Notes under the pieces: generated by a model
Seen by the model: the letters and a program-made list of their open reading frames with translations, nothing else
What the model was told of the DNA's origin: nothing
The model's database searches: none
Part shown: positions 44,415 to 52,829 of the stretch, one piece after another
How positions within the stretch are numbered: the stretch's first letter is position 1
Layout of the letters: every line of letters starts with the position of its first letter
Translations under genes and position numbers: made by a program
NCBI RefSeq assembly: GCF_031583025.1
Contig: NZ_CP134062.1
Location: forward strand, 5,553,234-5,617,233
Source of the DNA: Mycobacterium sp. Z3061
Lineage (GTDB): Bacteria; Actinomycetota; Actinomycetes; Mycobacteriales; Mycobacteriaceae
Length of the DNA stretch: 64,000 nt
Reading direction: 5' to 3'

Positions 44415-45371
44415 CTAGCCGCGAAGTGTCACATGCGGACTCTGGCCGTAGTGCTGCCGATAGTAGACGGCGAAGCGGCCCAGATGTCCGAAACCCCAGC
44501 GACGCGCCACGCCACCCACCGTCGCGGTTGCCTGGTCACCGGTGACGAGGTCAAGGTGGGCCTGATGCAGACGGACGCGGCGGACGTATTCCATCGGGGT
44601 GCAATCACGATGTTTGCGGAACATGTACTGCAGCGCGCGCGGCGTGACATACACGGCGCCCGCGATATCGGCCAGGGAGATATCCGTGTCGGCGTTGTCT
44701 TCGATGAATGCGATGGCGCGCCGCAGCAGAACGGGCGTGCTGTCGCGCCGGTCCATGGCGATCGGTTCCATCAACGCATTGTTCGGGAATGTGGCCAGCA
44801 TGCTCGCCGCGATGTAGCGCTGCGCAGTGCCCACCACGAGCGGGTTCCGGCATGCCTCGGCGTCTGCCGCCACCGTTTCGCGAACGTGGTCCAGCGCGGC
44901 GACCAGCTGCGTGCCCGCGGCAGCGGAGATCGGGACTGAGCCGTTGAGCCGCACCTGGTTCCGCGACTCCGGCGAGTCCGCCGCGACATGGCTGAGCAGA
45001 GCCCGATCCAACGAGTAGATATCGGCACTGGCGTGGCGGCACATCCCGATCAGCGACTCTCCCGCGATGGCGCCGAACGCACCCACCTCACCCGCGCCGA
45101 ATCCTTCGAAAGCGCCGCGCTCAACACGCGCGTCGATGCTGCCCGAACGGACTCGGACAAGCATGATTCGCTCCGGGGGGACCATGGCGTAGCTGAAGGT
45201 GTAGTCGAAATCGGCGATATCGACACTGGTGGAGCCGACCATGGAGCGCTCCAAGCGGCTCCGGGTCGGTACACCGTGTTCACCGGCAGCCATACGGACA
45301 CGCCCGAAGCTGGCGCTGACGACCTCCTCAGCCTCGCCGAGGTCGGTGGTGTCGAGCAGGACAGTGAACAT
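44415..45371 (-). CDS. AraC-family transcriptional regulator
   Basis: A 318-residue regulator. The N-terminal 200 residues form a cupin-like AraC sensor domain. The C-terminal AraC/XylS DNA-binding domain has two helix-turn-helices: ISLADIAGAVYVTPRALQYM and the second around VGGVARRWGFGHLGRFAVYY, with the FGHLGRFAVYYRQHYG signature. ATG 45371 was preferred because ATG 45431 overlaps one of two TTATCCAG repeats spaced 20 bp apart (45431, 45451), a likely AraC binding site. It is divergent from the TetR/diiron operon. Confidence 0.82.
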   Translation of the reverse strand: MFTVLLDTTDLGEAEEVVSASFGRVRMAAGEHGVPTRSRLERSMVGSTSVDIADFDYTFSYAMVPPERIMLVRVRSGSIDARVERGAFEGFGAGEVGAFGAIAGESLIGMCRHASADIYSLDRALLSHVAADSPESRNQVRLNGSVPISAAAGTQLVAALDHVRETVAADAEACRNPLVVGTAQRYIAASMLATFPNNALMEPIAMDRRDSTPVLLRRAIAFIEDNADTDISLADIAGAVYVTPRALQYMFRKHRDCTPMEYVRRVRLHQAHLDLVTGDQATATVGGVARRWGFGHLGRFAVYYRQHYGQSPHVTLRG

Positions 45372-45430
45372 TGCGCGGGCTTTCGACAGGAGACCACTAC
45401 CGCGGCATCGCGTTGAACCGACGAGGCCCA

Positions 45431-45515
45431 TTATCCAGCAAACGACGAGTTTATCCAGAACTTACTGCCGAAACTCGAGTTTCACTGACGATTGTCATTG
45501 ACGTTCGTCAGTGAA
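45431..45515. promoter_or_regulatory. Operator cluster between AraC and TetR genes
   Basis: Three elements sit side by side. There are direct repeats TTATCCAG at 45431-45438 and 45451-45458. A perfect 12-bp palindrome AAACTCGAGTTT lies at 45471-45482. A long inverted repeat TTCACTGACGA (45481-45491) / TCGTCAGTGAA (45505-45515) has perfect 11-bp arms. The last lies 30 bp before the TetR start and is the probable TetR operator; it also contains TTGTCA/TTGACG half-sites. Confidence 0.6.
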
Positions 45516-45544
45516 CGGCTGTACGGTACCGGCATGGGGTTACT

Positions 45545-46123
45545 GTGACCGCTCCGGCGTCCACCCGTGAGGCTCGGCGGCTCGAAACGCGGGCGCGATT
45601 GTTCGACGCCGCCCTGGCCGAGATCTCCGATCGGGGACTGGCCGCCGCCGACGTCAGCGCCATCGCCGCCGCCGCGGGCGTGGTGCGGGGAACGTTCTAT
45701 TTTCACTTCCCCACCAAAGAACATGTTCTTGCTGAGTTGGAGCGCAACGAAGAGGCCCGGATTGCCGGCGAGCCCGGCACTGCCGACGGTGACCTGTCGT
45801 CGGTACTGTCACGGCTGGTCGACCGCGTACTTGAAGCCGAAAGCCGGTTAGGGACAGTAGTTTTCCGGGACATGCTCGGTCTGCACTTCGCCTCGACACA
45901 TCCGGCTGAAGACGAGTTGGCCGCGCATCCACTCCTGGAATTTCTGGTCGGTGTGATCAGCCGGGCGCAGGAAGCGCAGCACGTTTCCGCGGACGCAGAC
46001 CCCGGTGAACTCGGAATGTTCTTCCTCACCGGGCTTTTCGCGCTGTTGGCCACCGGCACACACGACGCGGCCCAGTTACACCGTTATGTGACAACGATTG
46101 TCAACGGAATGGAGACACGATGA
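45545..46123 (+). CDS. TetR-family regulator of the putative diiron-protein operon
   Basis: A 192-residue TetR repressor. The DNA-binding domain is LETRARLFDAALAEISDRGL followed by VVRGTFYFHFPTKEHVLAEL. The ligand domain is helical with FRDMLGLHFA. GTG 45545 was used because an ATG at 45535 meets an immediate stop. Its stop overlaps the next gene's ATG (ATGA), so regulator and enzyme are co-translated. TGACAA-CGA-TTGTCA at 46089-46103, inside the 3' end, resembles the upstream operator half-sites. Confidence 0.85.
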   Translation: MTAPASTREARRLETRARLFDAALAEISDRGLAAADVSAIAAAAGVVRGTFYFHFPTKEHVLAELERNEEARIAGEPGTADGDLSSVLSRLVDRVLEAESRLGTVVFRDMLGLHFASTHPAEDELAAHPLLEFLVGVISRAQEAQHVSADADPGELGMFFLTGLFALLATGTHDAAQLHRYVTTIVNGMETR

Positions 46124-46944
46124 ATCGCACCAGCATCGAAGGTTACCGGGACTTCCTGGCCAGGCGCGACGGCGAAGCCGACCTGCTCAACCGACGGTTG
46201 GCTAAGCGCGAGCAGTTCTTCGAAGAGCTGGAAGCCAGCCCGGTCCGGTCGGCGCACCCTGCCGACCGCGCGACCTTCCTGCGCAATCTGCGTCGCCGCC
46301 GACCAGAACCCGGGCTGGACAGGAAAATGCTGTTCCTGCTGGCGACCGCCAAACTGAACCAGGCGGAACGCTTCGGCGTCGGACTCGGCGAGACCTACGG
46401 ACGCAACAGCGATGAAAACCTGCCACCGGAAAACGTCTACCTAGAACTGGAGGAGCACTACCACACCCGGCTGCTGGCCTACGCGCTCGACGTCTTCGAT
46501 CTGACATTTCAAGTCGTCCCACCGCCTTTCGTGCTCAGGCAGTTCGTCAAGATGGGCGTCTTCGTGCCCGAGCGGTTGAGCTTCATGTTCGTCGGAGCCG
46601 CCGAGATGGCGGGGTGCATCATGTTCGACGAGTTGCGCCGCACCGGCGCTTCGCTGTTCGCCGACGAACCGGAGGTGGCCGAACGCATCGAACTGCTGTA
46701 CACCGAAATCCTCACCGATGAGATCGGGCACGTCGGGTATTGCGCGTCGCGGTGCACAGCCGGGGAGCGGGCGGTGATGCGTCGGATCTATCCGCTGATC
46801 GGCCGGCTTTTTGCCCGACAGACCGCTGAGATCAGCCTGCTCGTCGACGTCAAGGCGCTGCACGCGCGGCTGGACCGGCCGTTCGATGTCGAGGAGTTGA
46901 CCGCAGGGCTGCAGAACGAGACGTATCTGGTCGCGCATCCGTAA
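46120..46944 (+). CDS. Putative ferritin-like diiron protein
   Basis: A 274-residue mainly helical protein not assigned to a named family. It has two ExxH-type iron motifs on separate helices: LELEEHYHTRLL (near residue 110) and LTDEIGHVGYC (near 205). Further acidic residues occur in AAEMAGCIMFDE (near 167) between them. This arrangement fits the ferritin-like diiron fold used by AurF-type oxygenases and related hydroxylases. Co-translated with the upstream TetR. A reaction or substrate cannot be read from the sequence. Confidence 0.55.
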   Translation: MNRTSIEGYRDFLARRDGEADLLNRRLAKREQFFEELEASPVRSAHPADRATFLRNLRRRRPEPGLDRKMLFLLATAKLNQAERFGVGLGETYGRNSDENLPPENVYLELEEHYHTRLLAYALDVFDLTFQVVPPPFVLRQFVKMGVFVPERLSFMFVGAAEMAGCIMFDELRRTGASLFADEPEVAERIELLYTEILTDEIGHVGYCASRCTAGERAVMRRIYPLIGRLFARQTAEISLLVDVKALHARLDRPFDVEELTAGLQNETYLVAHP

Positions 46945-46949
46945 ATTGA

Positions 46950-47585
46950 CTAGTCGCCGTGTCTTTCGTGGATCGACAACGACGCCATCCGCGGATAGAG
47001 GATCGCCGGTCCTAGCCATCGAGTGACGAAGCGGCGCAACGCGATTCCGTCGCGCTGCACCTGCCCGGGATCGGTCAGCAGGGACTGCACACTGCGCAAC
47101 GTCATTTCGGCGAGCTCACCTAGCGCTGCGGTGTCGAAGCCGTGCAAGGCCCAATCGACGTCGAGACGCTGGAAAGCCGACAAACAGAATGAGATCGCCG
47201 TGTCGGAGGTCAGCGAGACGACGGCTGCGCCCTCCTGCCTCTCCGTCAGCAGACTCTCTAGTTGCGGATCGCCGACGAGATTCTCAATTCCGAACGAGAT
47301 GCATTCGACGACAGCAATGACCGGGTCGTGCTGCCCGCTGGCGCGTTGAACAGCCTGGTCAATAAATCCGTCGACCGCACGCATCGCGCTGGCGATGAGC
47401 AGCGCATCGGCGTTGGGGAAGTAGCGGTACACCGTCTGGCGGGTGACGCCGAGCCGACGGGCTACGTCGGCGAGGCGTATCGCCGATCCGTGTTCGGCGA
47501 CCACTTCGTCCACCGCATCCAGAATGCGGGCGATTGCCTCCTCGTCGGAGGCGGGCGTAGATCCCGCCCAGCCGCGGCTACGCAT
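46950..47585 (-). CDS. TetR-family regulator next to a cytochrome P450
   Basis: A 211-residue TetR protein. The helix-turn-helix region is LADVARRLGVTRQTVYRYFPNA, followed by a helical ligand domain ending SLSIHERHGD. Its start overlaps the P450 3' end by 8 bp, so the two genes form an operon with P450 first, and it probably regulates P450 expression. Confidence 0.85.
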   Translation of the reverse strand: MRSRGWAGSTPASDEEAIARILDAVDEVVAEHGSAIRLADVARRLGVTRQTVYRYFPNADALLIASAMRAVDGFIDQAVQRASGQHDPVIAVVECISFGIENLVGDPQLESLLTERQEGAAVVSLTSDTAISFCLSAFQRLDVDWALHGFDTAALGELAEMTLRSVQSLLTDPGQVQRDGIALRRFVTRWLGPAILYPRMASLSIHERHGD

Positions 47586-48831
47586 CGGCTGTCGCGAGCA
47601 TTTCGGCTTCGAACTCGATCTCCAGCGTCGTCGGGCCGGTCATTCCCAGCAGGGATTTCCACGGGGCCGGACCGACACGATGGGGCGCGGGGAGACGTCG
47701 GGTCAGGATTGCGAGTGCTTCTGCCAATTCCCGGCGTGCAAGGTTGGCCCCCAGACAGTAGTGCGCGCCGCCGCCGAAGGTCAGAATCGCGGGTGCATCC
47801 ACGCGCGTGATGTCGAAGCGGTCAGCCTCGTCATAGATCGCTGGATCGCGATTGGCCGCGAAGGTGTTCACGAGTACGAAGGTCCCTGCCGGGAACGTGT
47901 ACCCGCCGAATTCGACATCGCCAGTGGCGGCGCGTGGCGCGATACACACAGCCGGTGAGTGGCGCATGCTCTCCTCGACCGCTTGCATGGCGAGCTCGGG
48001 GTCATTGCCCAGCTTCGCCCATTGATCCGGATGCTCGCAAAGCACCTGCACCGACGCGGCCAGTTGGTTTCGCGTCGTATCGGTTCCCGCCATCAAGAAG
48101 CCGGCCACCAGCATGCGCAGTTCGTCGATAGTCAGCCGATCGCCGTCGCTTTCGGCGCGTATGAGCTCGGAAAGCAGGTCATCGGTCAGAGTGTTCCGGC
48201 GGACGGCGACCATGTCGTCGACATAGGCGTCCAACTCGCCCCACGCCCGCATGATCGCGGATTCGTCGAAGGTGCCATCGGCCTGAAAACTGAAGGCCTT
48301 GAAAATTTCGTCGGTCCACTCCGAGAACAACCGCCAGTCCTCGCTGGGCGCGCCGATCAGCGCGCACATGATCGGGGTGGGGTACGGCCGCGCGATGTCC
48401 GTCACGACGTCACAACGTCCGGAGTCGACCACCCGATCGATCAGCCCGTTCACCACTTCGTGAATCGTGTCGCGAAGACGCGATGTCGCGCGGGGAGTGA
48501 ACGCCTTCGAAACCAGCTTGCGCAAGCGGGTATGTGGCGGGCCGTCGAGGCCCAGCAGACTGCTCACCAGCTTGTCGTACAACGGACCTGACGTGATGCC
48601 CTGCGCTGCCAGCGTGATTCCGGGTGGCATGCGAAACCTGTTGTCCCGCAGCATGGCTCGAGACATTTCGTAGGAGAGTATCTCCGGGCCGAGGGGTCCG
48701 ATGGCGATGGGAGCGCGGGATTGCGCCAGGCGGACGTCCTCGAGGATGTCGCCGGGGGTGGCGGTGAAGCTGTAGCTGAGTGCGGGAAGGCCGGCGTCGA
48801 AGACGCTGGGAGCGGTGCTGTTCGCGTTCAT
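47578..48831 (-). CDS. Cytochrome P450
   Basis: A 417-residue bacterial class I-type P450 monooxygenase. The I-helix oxygen-activation motif AGTDTTR is near residue 248, the K-helix ExxR is in ESMRHSP, and the haem loop FGGGAHYCLGANLAR (Cys near 360) is intact, followed by the L helix. It is soluble with no membrane anchor. No ferredoxin or reductase gene is adjacent, so it must use redox partners from elsewhere. The 180-bp region upstream should hold its promoter. The substrate is unknown. Confidence 0.94.
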   Translation of the reverse strand: MNANSTAPSVFDAGLPALSYSFTATPGDILEDVRLAQSRAPIAIGPLGPEILSYEMSRAMLRDNRFRMPPGITLAAQGITSGPLYDKLVSSLLGLDGPPHTRLRKLVSKAFTPRATSRLRDTIHEVVNGLIDRVVDSGRCDVVTDIARPYPTPIMCALIGAPSEDWRLFSEWTDEIFKAFSFQADGTFDESAIMRAWGELDAYVDDMVAVRRNTLTDDLLSELIRAESDGDRLTIDELRMLVAGFLMAGTDTTRNQLAASVQVLCEHPDQWAKLGNDPELAMQAVEESMRHSPAVCIAPRAATGDVEFGGYTFPAGTFVLVNTFAANRDPAIYDEADRFDITRVDAPAILTFGGGAHYCLGANLARRELAEALAILTRRLPAPHRVGPAPWKSLLGMTGPTTLEIEFEAEMLATADA

Positions 48832-49011
48832 GGTTCTCTCGACTTCCGCTCAGACCCAGATGGAGGATGTTTTGGACATCATGACGTTGTATGTATGACC
48901 ATAACTCCAGATCGCCGAAACTCAAGGAAAAGATGCAGCAATTATGCCGGGATCCGCGTGATGATCATACGTTCTCCATCTGAACGTCCGAGCAAGTAAC
49001 CGCGCCCCTGC

Positions 49012-49572
49012 TCAGGACGGGCGCTGCTGGGTCACAATCCAGCGCGAAGCCAATGTGTCGCAAATGGCGCGTTGCTCGATCTCATCCAGGTCGTGCATGA
49101 GGAGTCCTTCGACGGTGAAGATGCCGATCATCACCTCGGCTTCCACAGTCGAAGTTGAGACCCCCGCGGTCTCCAATTCGTAACGGAACATGCCGCCGGT
49201 GATCAGATGGAAGTTGCGATGCCACTCGGCGATGGAGGCCGAATGTTCGACGCGGGCATGCACCGTCGTCACCAGGCGGCTCATCTGGCGTAACTGGCGA
49301 ACCACCCACAGCACTCGAGCGGAGATCGGTTCAGTCGCAACTTGTTGGTACTGCGGCCAGATGTCCGCCATGACGGAGTCGAGCACAGCGATCAGGACGT
49401 CGTCCTTGTCCCCGAAGTACCAGTAGATGGTGTTTGGTGCCACCCCGGCTTCCTTCGCGAGGCGACTCATCGGGGTGGCGTCGTAGCCAGCATCGATGAA
49501 CAGCCGGCGTGCTGCCGCGACAATTTCTGCGCGCTTCTCTTCGGCGGCCTGAGGGCGTTTGTTCCGTGCCAT
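49012..49572 (-). CDS. TetR-family regulator divergent from a hydrolase
   Basis: A 186-residue TetR repressor. The N-terminal domain has KRAEIVAAARRLFIDAGYDA and AGVAPNTIYWYFGDKDDVL. The C-terminal domain is all helical with FTVEGLLMHDLDE. It is transcribed away from the alpha/beta hydrolase gene, and the shared 86-bp gap holds two copies of a TTGAAcgncaTTCAA operator, which argues for regulation of both genes. Confidence 0.88.
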   Translation of the reverse strand: MARNKRPQAAEEKRAEIVAAARRLFIDAGYDATPMSRLAKEAGVAPNTIYWYFGDKDDVLIAVLDSVMADIWPQYQQVATEPISARVLWVVRQLRQMSRLVTTVHARVEHSASIAEWHRNFHLITGGMFRYELETAGVSTSTVEAEVMIGIFTVEGLLMHDLDEIEQRAICDTLASRWIVTQQRPS

Positions 49573-49603
49573 CGTTCCTCTGCATCGACTGGATCACATC
49601 GTG

Positions 49604-49652
49604 TTGAACGACATTCAAGAATTTGTTAGCTTTTGTTGAACGCCATTCAAGA
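49604..49652. promoter_or_regulatory. Two identical-type TetR operators
   Basis: TTGAACGACATTCAAGA (49604-49620) and TTGAACGCCATTCAAGA (49636-49652) differ at one base, each with TTGAA/TTCAA dyad symmetry. They start 32 bp apart, about three helical turns. They fill the divergent TetR/hydrolase promoter region. Confidence 0.75.
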
Positions 49653-49658
49653 TACTCC

Positions 49659-50588
49659 ATGGGGGCCACGACCATGAACCAACTAACTAGCTACGACCGA
49701 CACGACGTCACTTTTATCTCCGAGGGCACATCATGCGCGGCGTGGCTCTACCGGCCTGAAGGCGTCGAGAATCCGCCCATCATCGTGCTCGCTCACGGGT
49801 TTGCCGCCTTCCGCGAACTGCGCCTGGACGCCTACGCCGCACGATTCGCCCAGGCGGGCTACGCCGCCCTGGTGTTCGACTACCGGCACTGGGGTGCCAG
49901 CGAAGGACAACCCCGCCGCCTCCTCGACATCGCCAAACAGCACGCTGACTGGCGGGCCGCCATCGCCTACGCCCGCAGCCTGGACAACGTCGACACCACC
50001 CGGGTGGTGGCCTGGGGTTCCTCCTTCGGCGGCGGCCACGTGCTCACCTTGGCCGCCCACGACCACGATCTCGCAGCCGCTATCGTCCAGGTCCCTCACG
50101 TCAGTGGCCCAGCGTCGACCTTTTCCCAATCCCCAAAACTGGTAGCGCGGTTGATCCTCGCCGGTCTACGCGACCAAGTCGGCGCATGGCTCGGGCGCCC
50201 GCCCTACCGGACAGCAGCTATCGGCTACCCCGGTGACATCGCGATGATGACCTCCCCGGGGGCCGCCGAGCTCGTCGAACGGATGGCCGGGGACAAGCGC
50301 GAAGAATTAATCGCCGAGAATGACGTCGCTTCGCGCATCGTGTTGCGGATCCCGTTCTACTCACCGGGACGCAAGATCGCCAACATCACCGCGCCCACCC
50401 TGGTGCAACTAGCAAAACGTGATGACGTCACGCCGTACGCGAAAGCCCAGCAGATCGTGACCCGCATCCCACACGGTGAAGTCCGCTCCTATGACATCGC
50501 GCACTTCGAGCCGTACCTGGACCCGCACTTCGACGGGATCATCGCCGACCAGATTGACTTCCTAAATCGCCACGTCACACTGGCGTGA
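49659..50588 (+). CDS. Alpha/beta hydrolase
   Basis: A 309-residue alpha/beta-fold hydrolase. The oxyanion-side loop is VLAHGFAAFRELRLD, the nucleophile elbow is VVAWGSSFGGGHVL (Ser in G-S-S-F-G), and the likely catalytic His is in YDIAHFEPYL near the C-terminus. An inserted cap helix region lies around residues 165-230. The start may be ATG 49659 (directly after the operator) or ATG 49674. The substrate is unknown; the family includes esterases and dienelactone-hydrolase-like enzymes. An SDR gene follows 112 bp later in the same direction. Confidence 0.85.
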   Translation: MGATTMNQLTSYDRHDVTFISEGTSCAAWLYRPEGVENPPIIVLAHGFAAFRELRLDAYAARFAQAGYAALVFDYRHWGASEGQPRRLLDIAKQHADWRAAIAYARSLDNVDTTRVVAWGSSFGGGHVLTLAAHDHDLAAAIVQVPHVSGPASTFSQSPKLVARLILAGLRDQVGAWLGRPPYRTAAIGYPGDIAMMTSPGAAELVERMAGDKREELIAENDVASRIVLRIPFYSPGRKIANITAPTLVQLAKRDDVTPYAKAQQIVTRIPHGEVRSYDIAHFEPYLDPHFDGIIADQIDFLNRHVTLA

Positions 50589-50700
50589 GCCCCACGCCAG
50601 GCGGGATTCCACGTCCGCGGAACCCGCGCTGTGCACCACACGCGCACCCCCGATCCGTCGGCTACGGTGGCCGACGCCTACCAGTGAGGAACACCCACCC

Positions 50701-51492
50701 ATGAACACGACCCGACGTGGCGCCCTGATCACGGGGGCCTCCGCTGGCATCGGGGCGGCCTTCGCCCGCCACCTCGCCAACGAGGGTTACGACCTGCTCC
50801 TCGTCGCCCGCCGCGCCGAGCGCCTCGAAGAACTCGCCACTCAACTGCACCAACAGCACGGCGTGCGCGCCGAAGTACTCCCCGCCGACCTCACCGACCC
50901 CGCTACCCCGGCTGCGATCATCACCCGCGCAACCGAATTGGGCCTGCCTATCGACGTGCTCGTCAACAACGCCGGACTTTCGGCCGGCACCAAATTCTCC
51001 GATACACCATGGGACTCGGTCGCCGGAGAACTTCAACTGATGGTCACCGCAGTAACCGAATTGATCCACCGCGCCATCCCCGGCATGAAACACCGACGCT
51101 GGGGACGCATCATCAATCTGTCCTCACTGGCCGCGATGTCGCCGCCGGCAGAAGGGTTGCTGTACACCGGCATCAAGTCCTACGTACTGAACATGTCCCA
51201 ATCCCTCGACATGGAATTGAAACCCCACGGCATCCATGTCACCGCGCTCTGCCCTGGCTTCACCTACAGCGAGTTCCACGACGTGATGGGCACCCGCGAT
51301 GCCGCCGACCGCCTGCCGGGCTTCATGTGGCAACAGCCTGATCCCGTTGTCCGCGAGGGATGGGCGGCCGTGACCGACGGCAAGCCCGTCTGCATACCGG
51401 GCACCGTCAACAAGCTGACCGCCGCCGCCATACGACCACTCCCACAGCGCATTCAGTACTTCCTGGGCCGCACCTTGAATCCCTTGAAGTAG
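50701..51492 (+). CDS. Short-chain dehydrogenase/reductase
   Basis: A 263-residue classical SDR oxidoreductase. The cofactor-binding motif is ALITGASAGIGAAFARHLA (TGxxxGIG), followed by an R-R at the end of beta-2 (VARRAERLEEL) that favours NADPH. LVNNAG is present, and the active site is Ser in NLSSLAAM with YTGIKSY (YxxxK). It is probably co-regulated with the hydrolase upstream. It ends exactly where the integrase remnant begins. Confidence 0.9.
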   Translation: MNTTRRGALITGASAGIGAAFARHLANEGYDLLLVARRAERLEELATQLHQQHGVRAEVLPADLTDPATPAAIITRATELGLPIDVLVNNAGLSAGTKFSDTPWDSVAGELQLMVTAVTELIHRAIPGMKHRRWGRIINLSSLAAMSPPAEGLLYTGIKSYVLNMSQSLDMELKPHGIHVTALCPGFTYSEFHDVMGTRDAADRLPGFMWQQPDPVVREGWAAVTDGKPVCIPGTVNKLTAAAIRPLPQRIQYFLGRTLNPLK

Positions 51493-51738
51493 ACAACTCC
51501 CAGTCGCCGGACTCGCCGCAGCGACATTTACGCGCACATCTTCGATGAGGACCTCGACGCCGTAGTGCGCCGTATCGATGCAGCCATTCGAGTGACTGCG
51601 GACGGCGTAGAAAGCCCAGTCCGACCAATAGGCCCTGAACTGTACAAACTCTGTGGAGCTAAGGGGATTCGAACCCCTGCTTTGACCAGGCAAAATACCC
51701 GCTTACCTGCGGTTTCGTTACGTCCCGCTCCGACTTAG
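51493..51738 (+). pseudogene. C-terminal remnant of a tyrosine-recombinase integrase
   Basis: From about 51517 the frame reads RRSDIYAHIFDEDLDAVVRR, the family's C-terminal end that normally carries the catalytic Tyr (here Y in DIYAHIFDEDLD). It continues through a tRNA 3' end as GAKGIRTPAL to a TAG at 51736. That read-through is common in mycobacterial integrases whose gene ends inside their own att site. Everything upstream (catalytic Arg/His boxes) is missing; the SDR gene directly abuts. It is a deletion remnant and cannot be active. Confidence 0.8.
51654..51680 (-). other. Partial tRNA 3' end, probable attachment site
   Basis: On the minus strand GGGGTTCGAATCCCCT then TAGCTCCA is the T-arm and 3' acceptor strand of a tRNA. 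The matching 5' half is absent (the sequence diverges after 51680), so this is not a complete gene. It overlaps the integrase remnant and is the kind of core left by integration into a tRNA gene, possibly tRNA-Ala. Confidence 0.7.
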
Positions 51739-51764
51739 TCCCGCCCGTTACCTGCGGTTTCGTT
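51703..51764. repeat. 17-bp direct repeat pair beside the att site
   Basis: TTACCTGCGGTTTCGTT occurs at 51703-51719 and 51748-51764, 45 bp apart and just outside the att core. Paired direct repeats in this position resemble integrase arm-type binding sites. Confidence 0.5.
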
Positions 51765-52625
51765 TTCGCGTCTTGACGGCGTCAACGGTGTCGAGCATCA
51801 GATCCTACCGGTCGTGCATCGCTCCACGGCTCACACACACATCGGGTGCATCGTTTGCCCAGGGGCTTGGTCGGACTAGCCGGTCTGCCGGTTCGTGGCC
51901 AAGAGACTCGGGCCGCCGGGTGGTAGTCACGTCAGGATGCGCCTTCAAAGGCTGCCCGCCACGGCGACGGCGATGGCAAGCCACTTAACTCGATCATGCC
52001 CTCTGGCATTGCCAAGTAGGCAACAGAAGCCGGTCCTGGTTCGCAGCCCAACCACCCCGGCATCTGGGCGCCACAGGTCTATGAGACGACGAAGGCAACA
52101 AAACCTCGTAGAGCAATCCCACTGCGCCACAACATGAGATCCAAAGCAGCGCAACCCTTCTACGTCATAACATGAGATCACAAACCGCAACACCTCTGCG
52201 CCGGAAAGAGATGCGCAGGAGCTGCAATCGACATGAGATCCAAAGCAGCGCAACCTGTCTGCGCCACAAAAGGAAGATCCAAACCAGCACTACCTCTGCG
52301 CCTAGAAAGTGTGACGGGTACTGCAACGGCTGCGCCCAGAAAGTGTGACAGTTACTGCAATAGCTGTTGCGCCAGAACACATTTAGGGTGTTCGGGACCC
52401 AGGGCACCCTGGTAGACTCAACCCCACAAGCGCTCCGGGCGATCGCACGGTTCGACAGCAGTGACTTGATAGGCGCAATTCTCCGTCTACGGGTCCGTCC
52501 GGGCACAGCGCGACATTGATGCTGAGGCTCAGGCACAGCGCACACTCGCGGATGAACGAGGGTGTCGACACTCGTCCCTCATCCGGAGGCCGTGCGGCAC
52601 TCCAACCTGTTGCGAGGTTCCCTGC
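51739..52625. other. Long stretch without recognisable genes in the mobile element
   Basis: I see no convincing coding sequence here. It holds the second 17-bp repeat, a degenerate tandem array (52121-52376, listed separately) and, in 52380-52620, a promoter-like region before the first small gene. That region includes the palindrome GTGTCGACAC within 52561-52573. Antisense frames of about 100 codons merely reflect the repeats. Confidence 0.5.
52121..52376. repeat. Degenerate tandem array of about 35-38-bp units
   Basis: Units start with a TCTGCGCC-like octamer at 52121, 52159, 52195, 52258, 52295, 52329 and 52366. Spacing is 38, 36, 63 (one unit plus a 27-bp part), 37, 34 and 37 bp. Within units, ACATGAGATCCAAAGCAGCG and AGAAAGTGTGAC are each repeated. 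The spacers are not unique sequence flanked by identical repeats, so this is not CRISPR. Possible iterons or regulator sites for the adjacent genes. Confidence 0.55.
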
Positions 52626-52829
52626 ATGAACGATTTATCAAGGCTCGCCGGCCAATACGGCTACCTGGTGAGCAGATTCGGCCACAATGACGCTCGGACT
52701 ATCGAAGCCCGCCGTGACTTCGTGACCGCCCGGATCGCCGCCCAAGCTGCCGAACTGATGAACGGCATCGCAACGCTGTCCGACGAACAGGTGGAGCGCG
52801 TTGTCATAGTCCTGCAAGGTCGGCGCTGA
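52626..52829 (+). CDS. Small helical hypothetical protein of the mobile element
   Basis: A 67-residue, mostly helical protein (MNDLSRLAGQYGYLVSRFGH) ending VERVVIVLQGRR. It looks like the small helical proteins found before phage or integrative-element replication genes. Its stop overlaps the next ATG by 1-2 bp (TGATGG), so translation is coupled. No function recognised. Confidence 0.55.
   Translation: MNDLSRLAGQYGYLVSRFGHNDARTIEARRDFVTARIAAQAAELMNGIATLSDEQVERVVIVLQGRR

Noticed and set aside
51654..51740. A complete tRNA gene
   Set aside because: Only the T-arm and 3' acceptor strand are present; no anticodon arm or 5' acceptor strand follows.
52121..52376. CRISPR array
   Set aside because: Repeats are degenerate and no unique spacers of constant length separate identical repeats; no cas genes are near.
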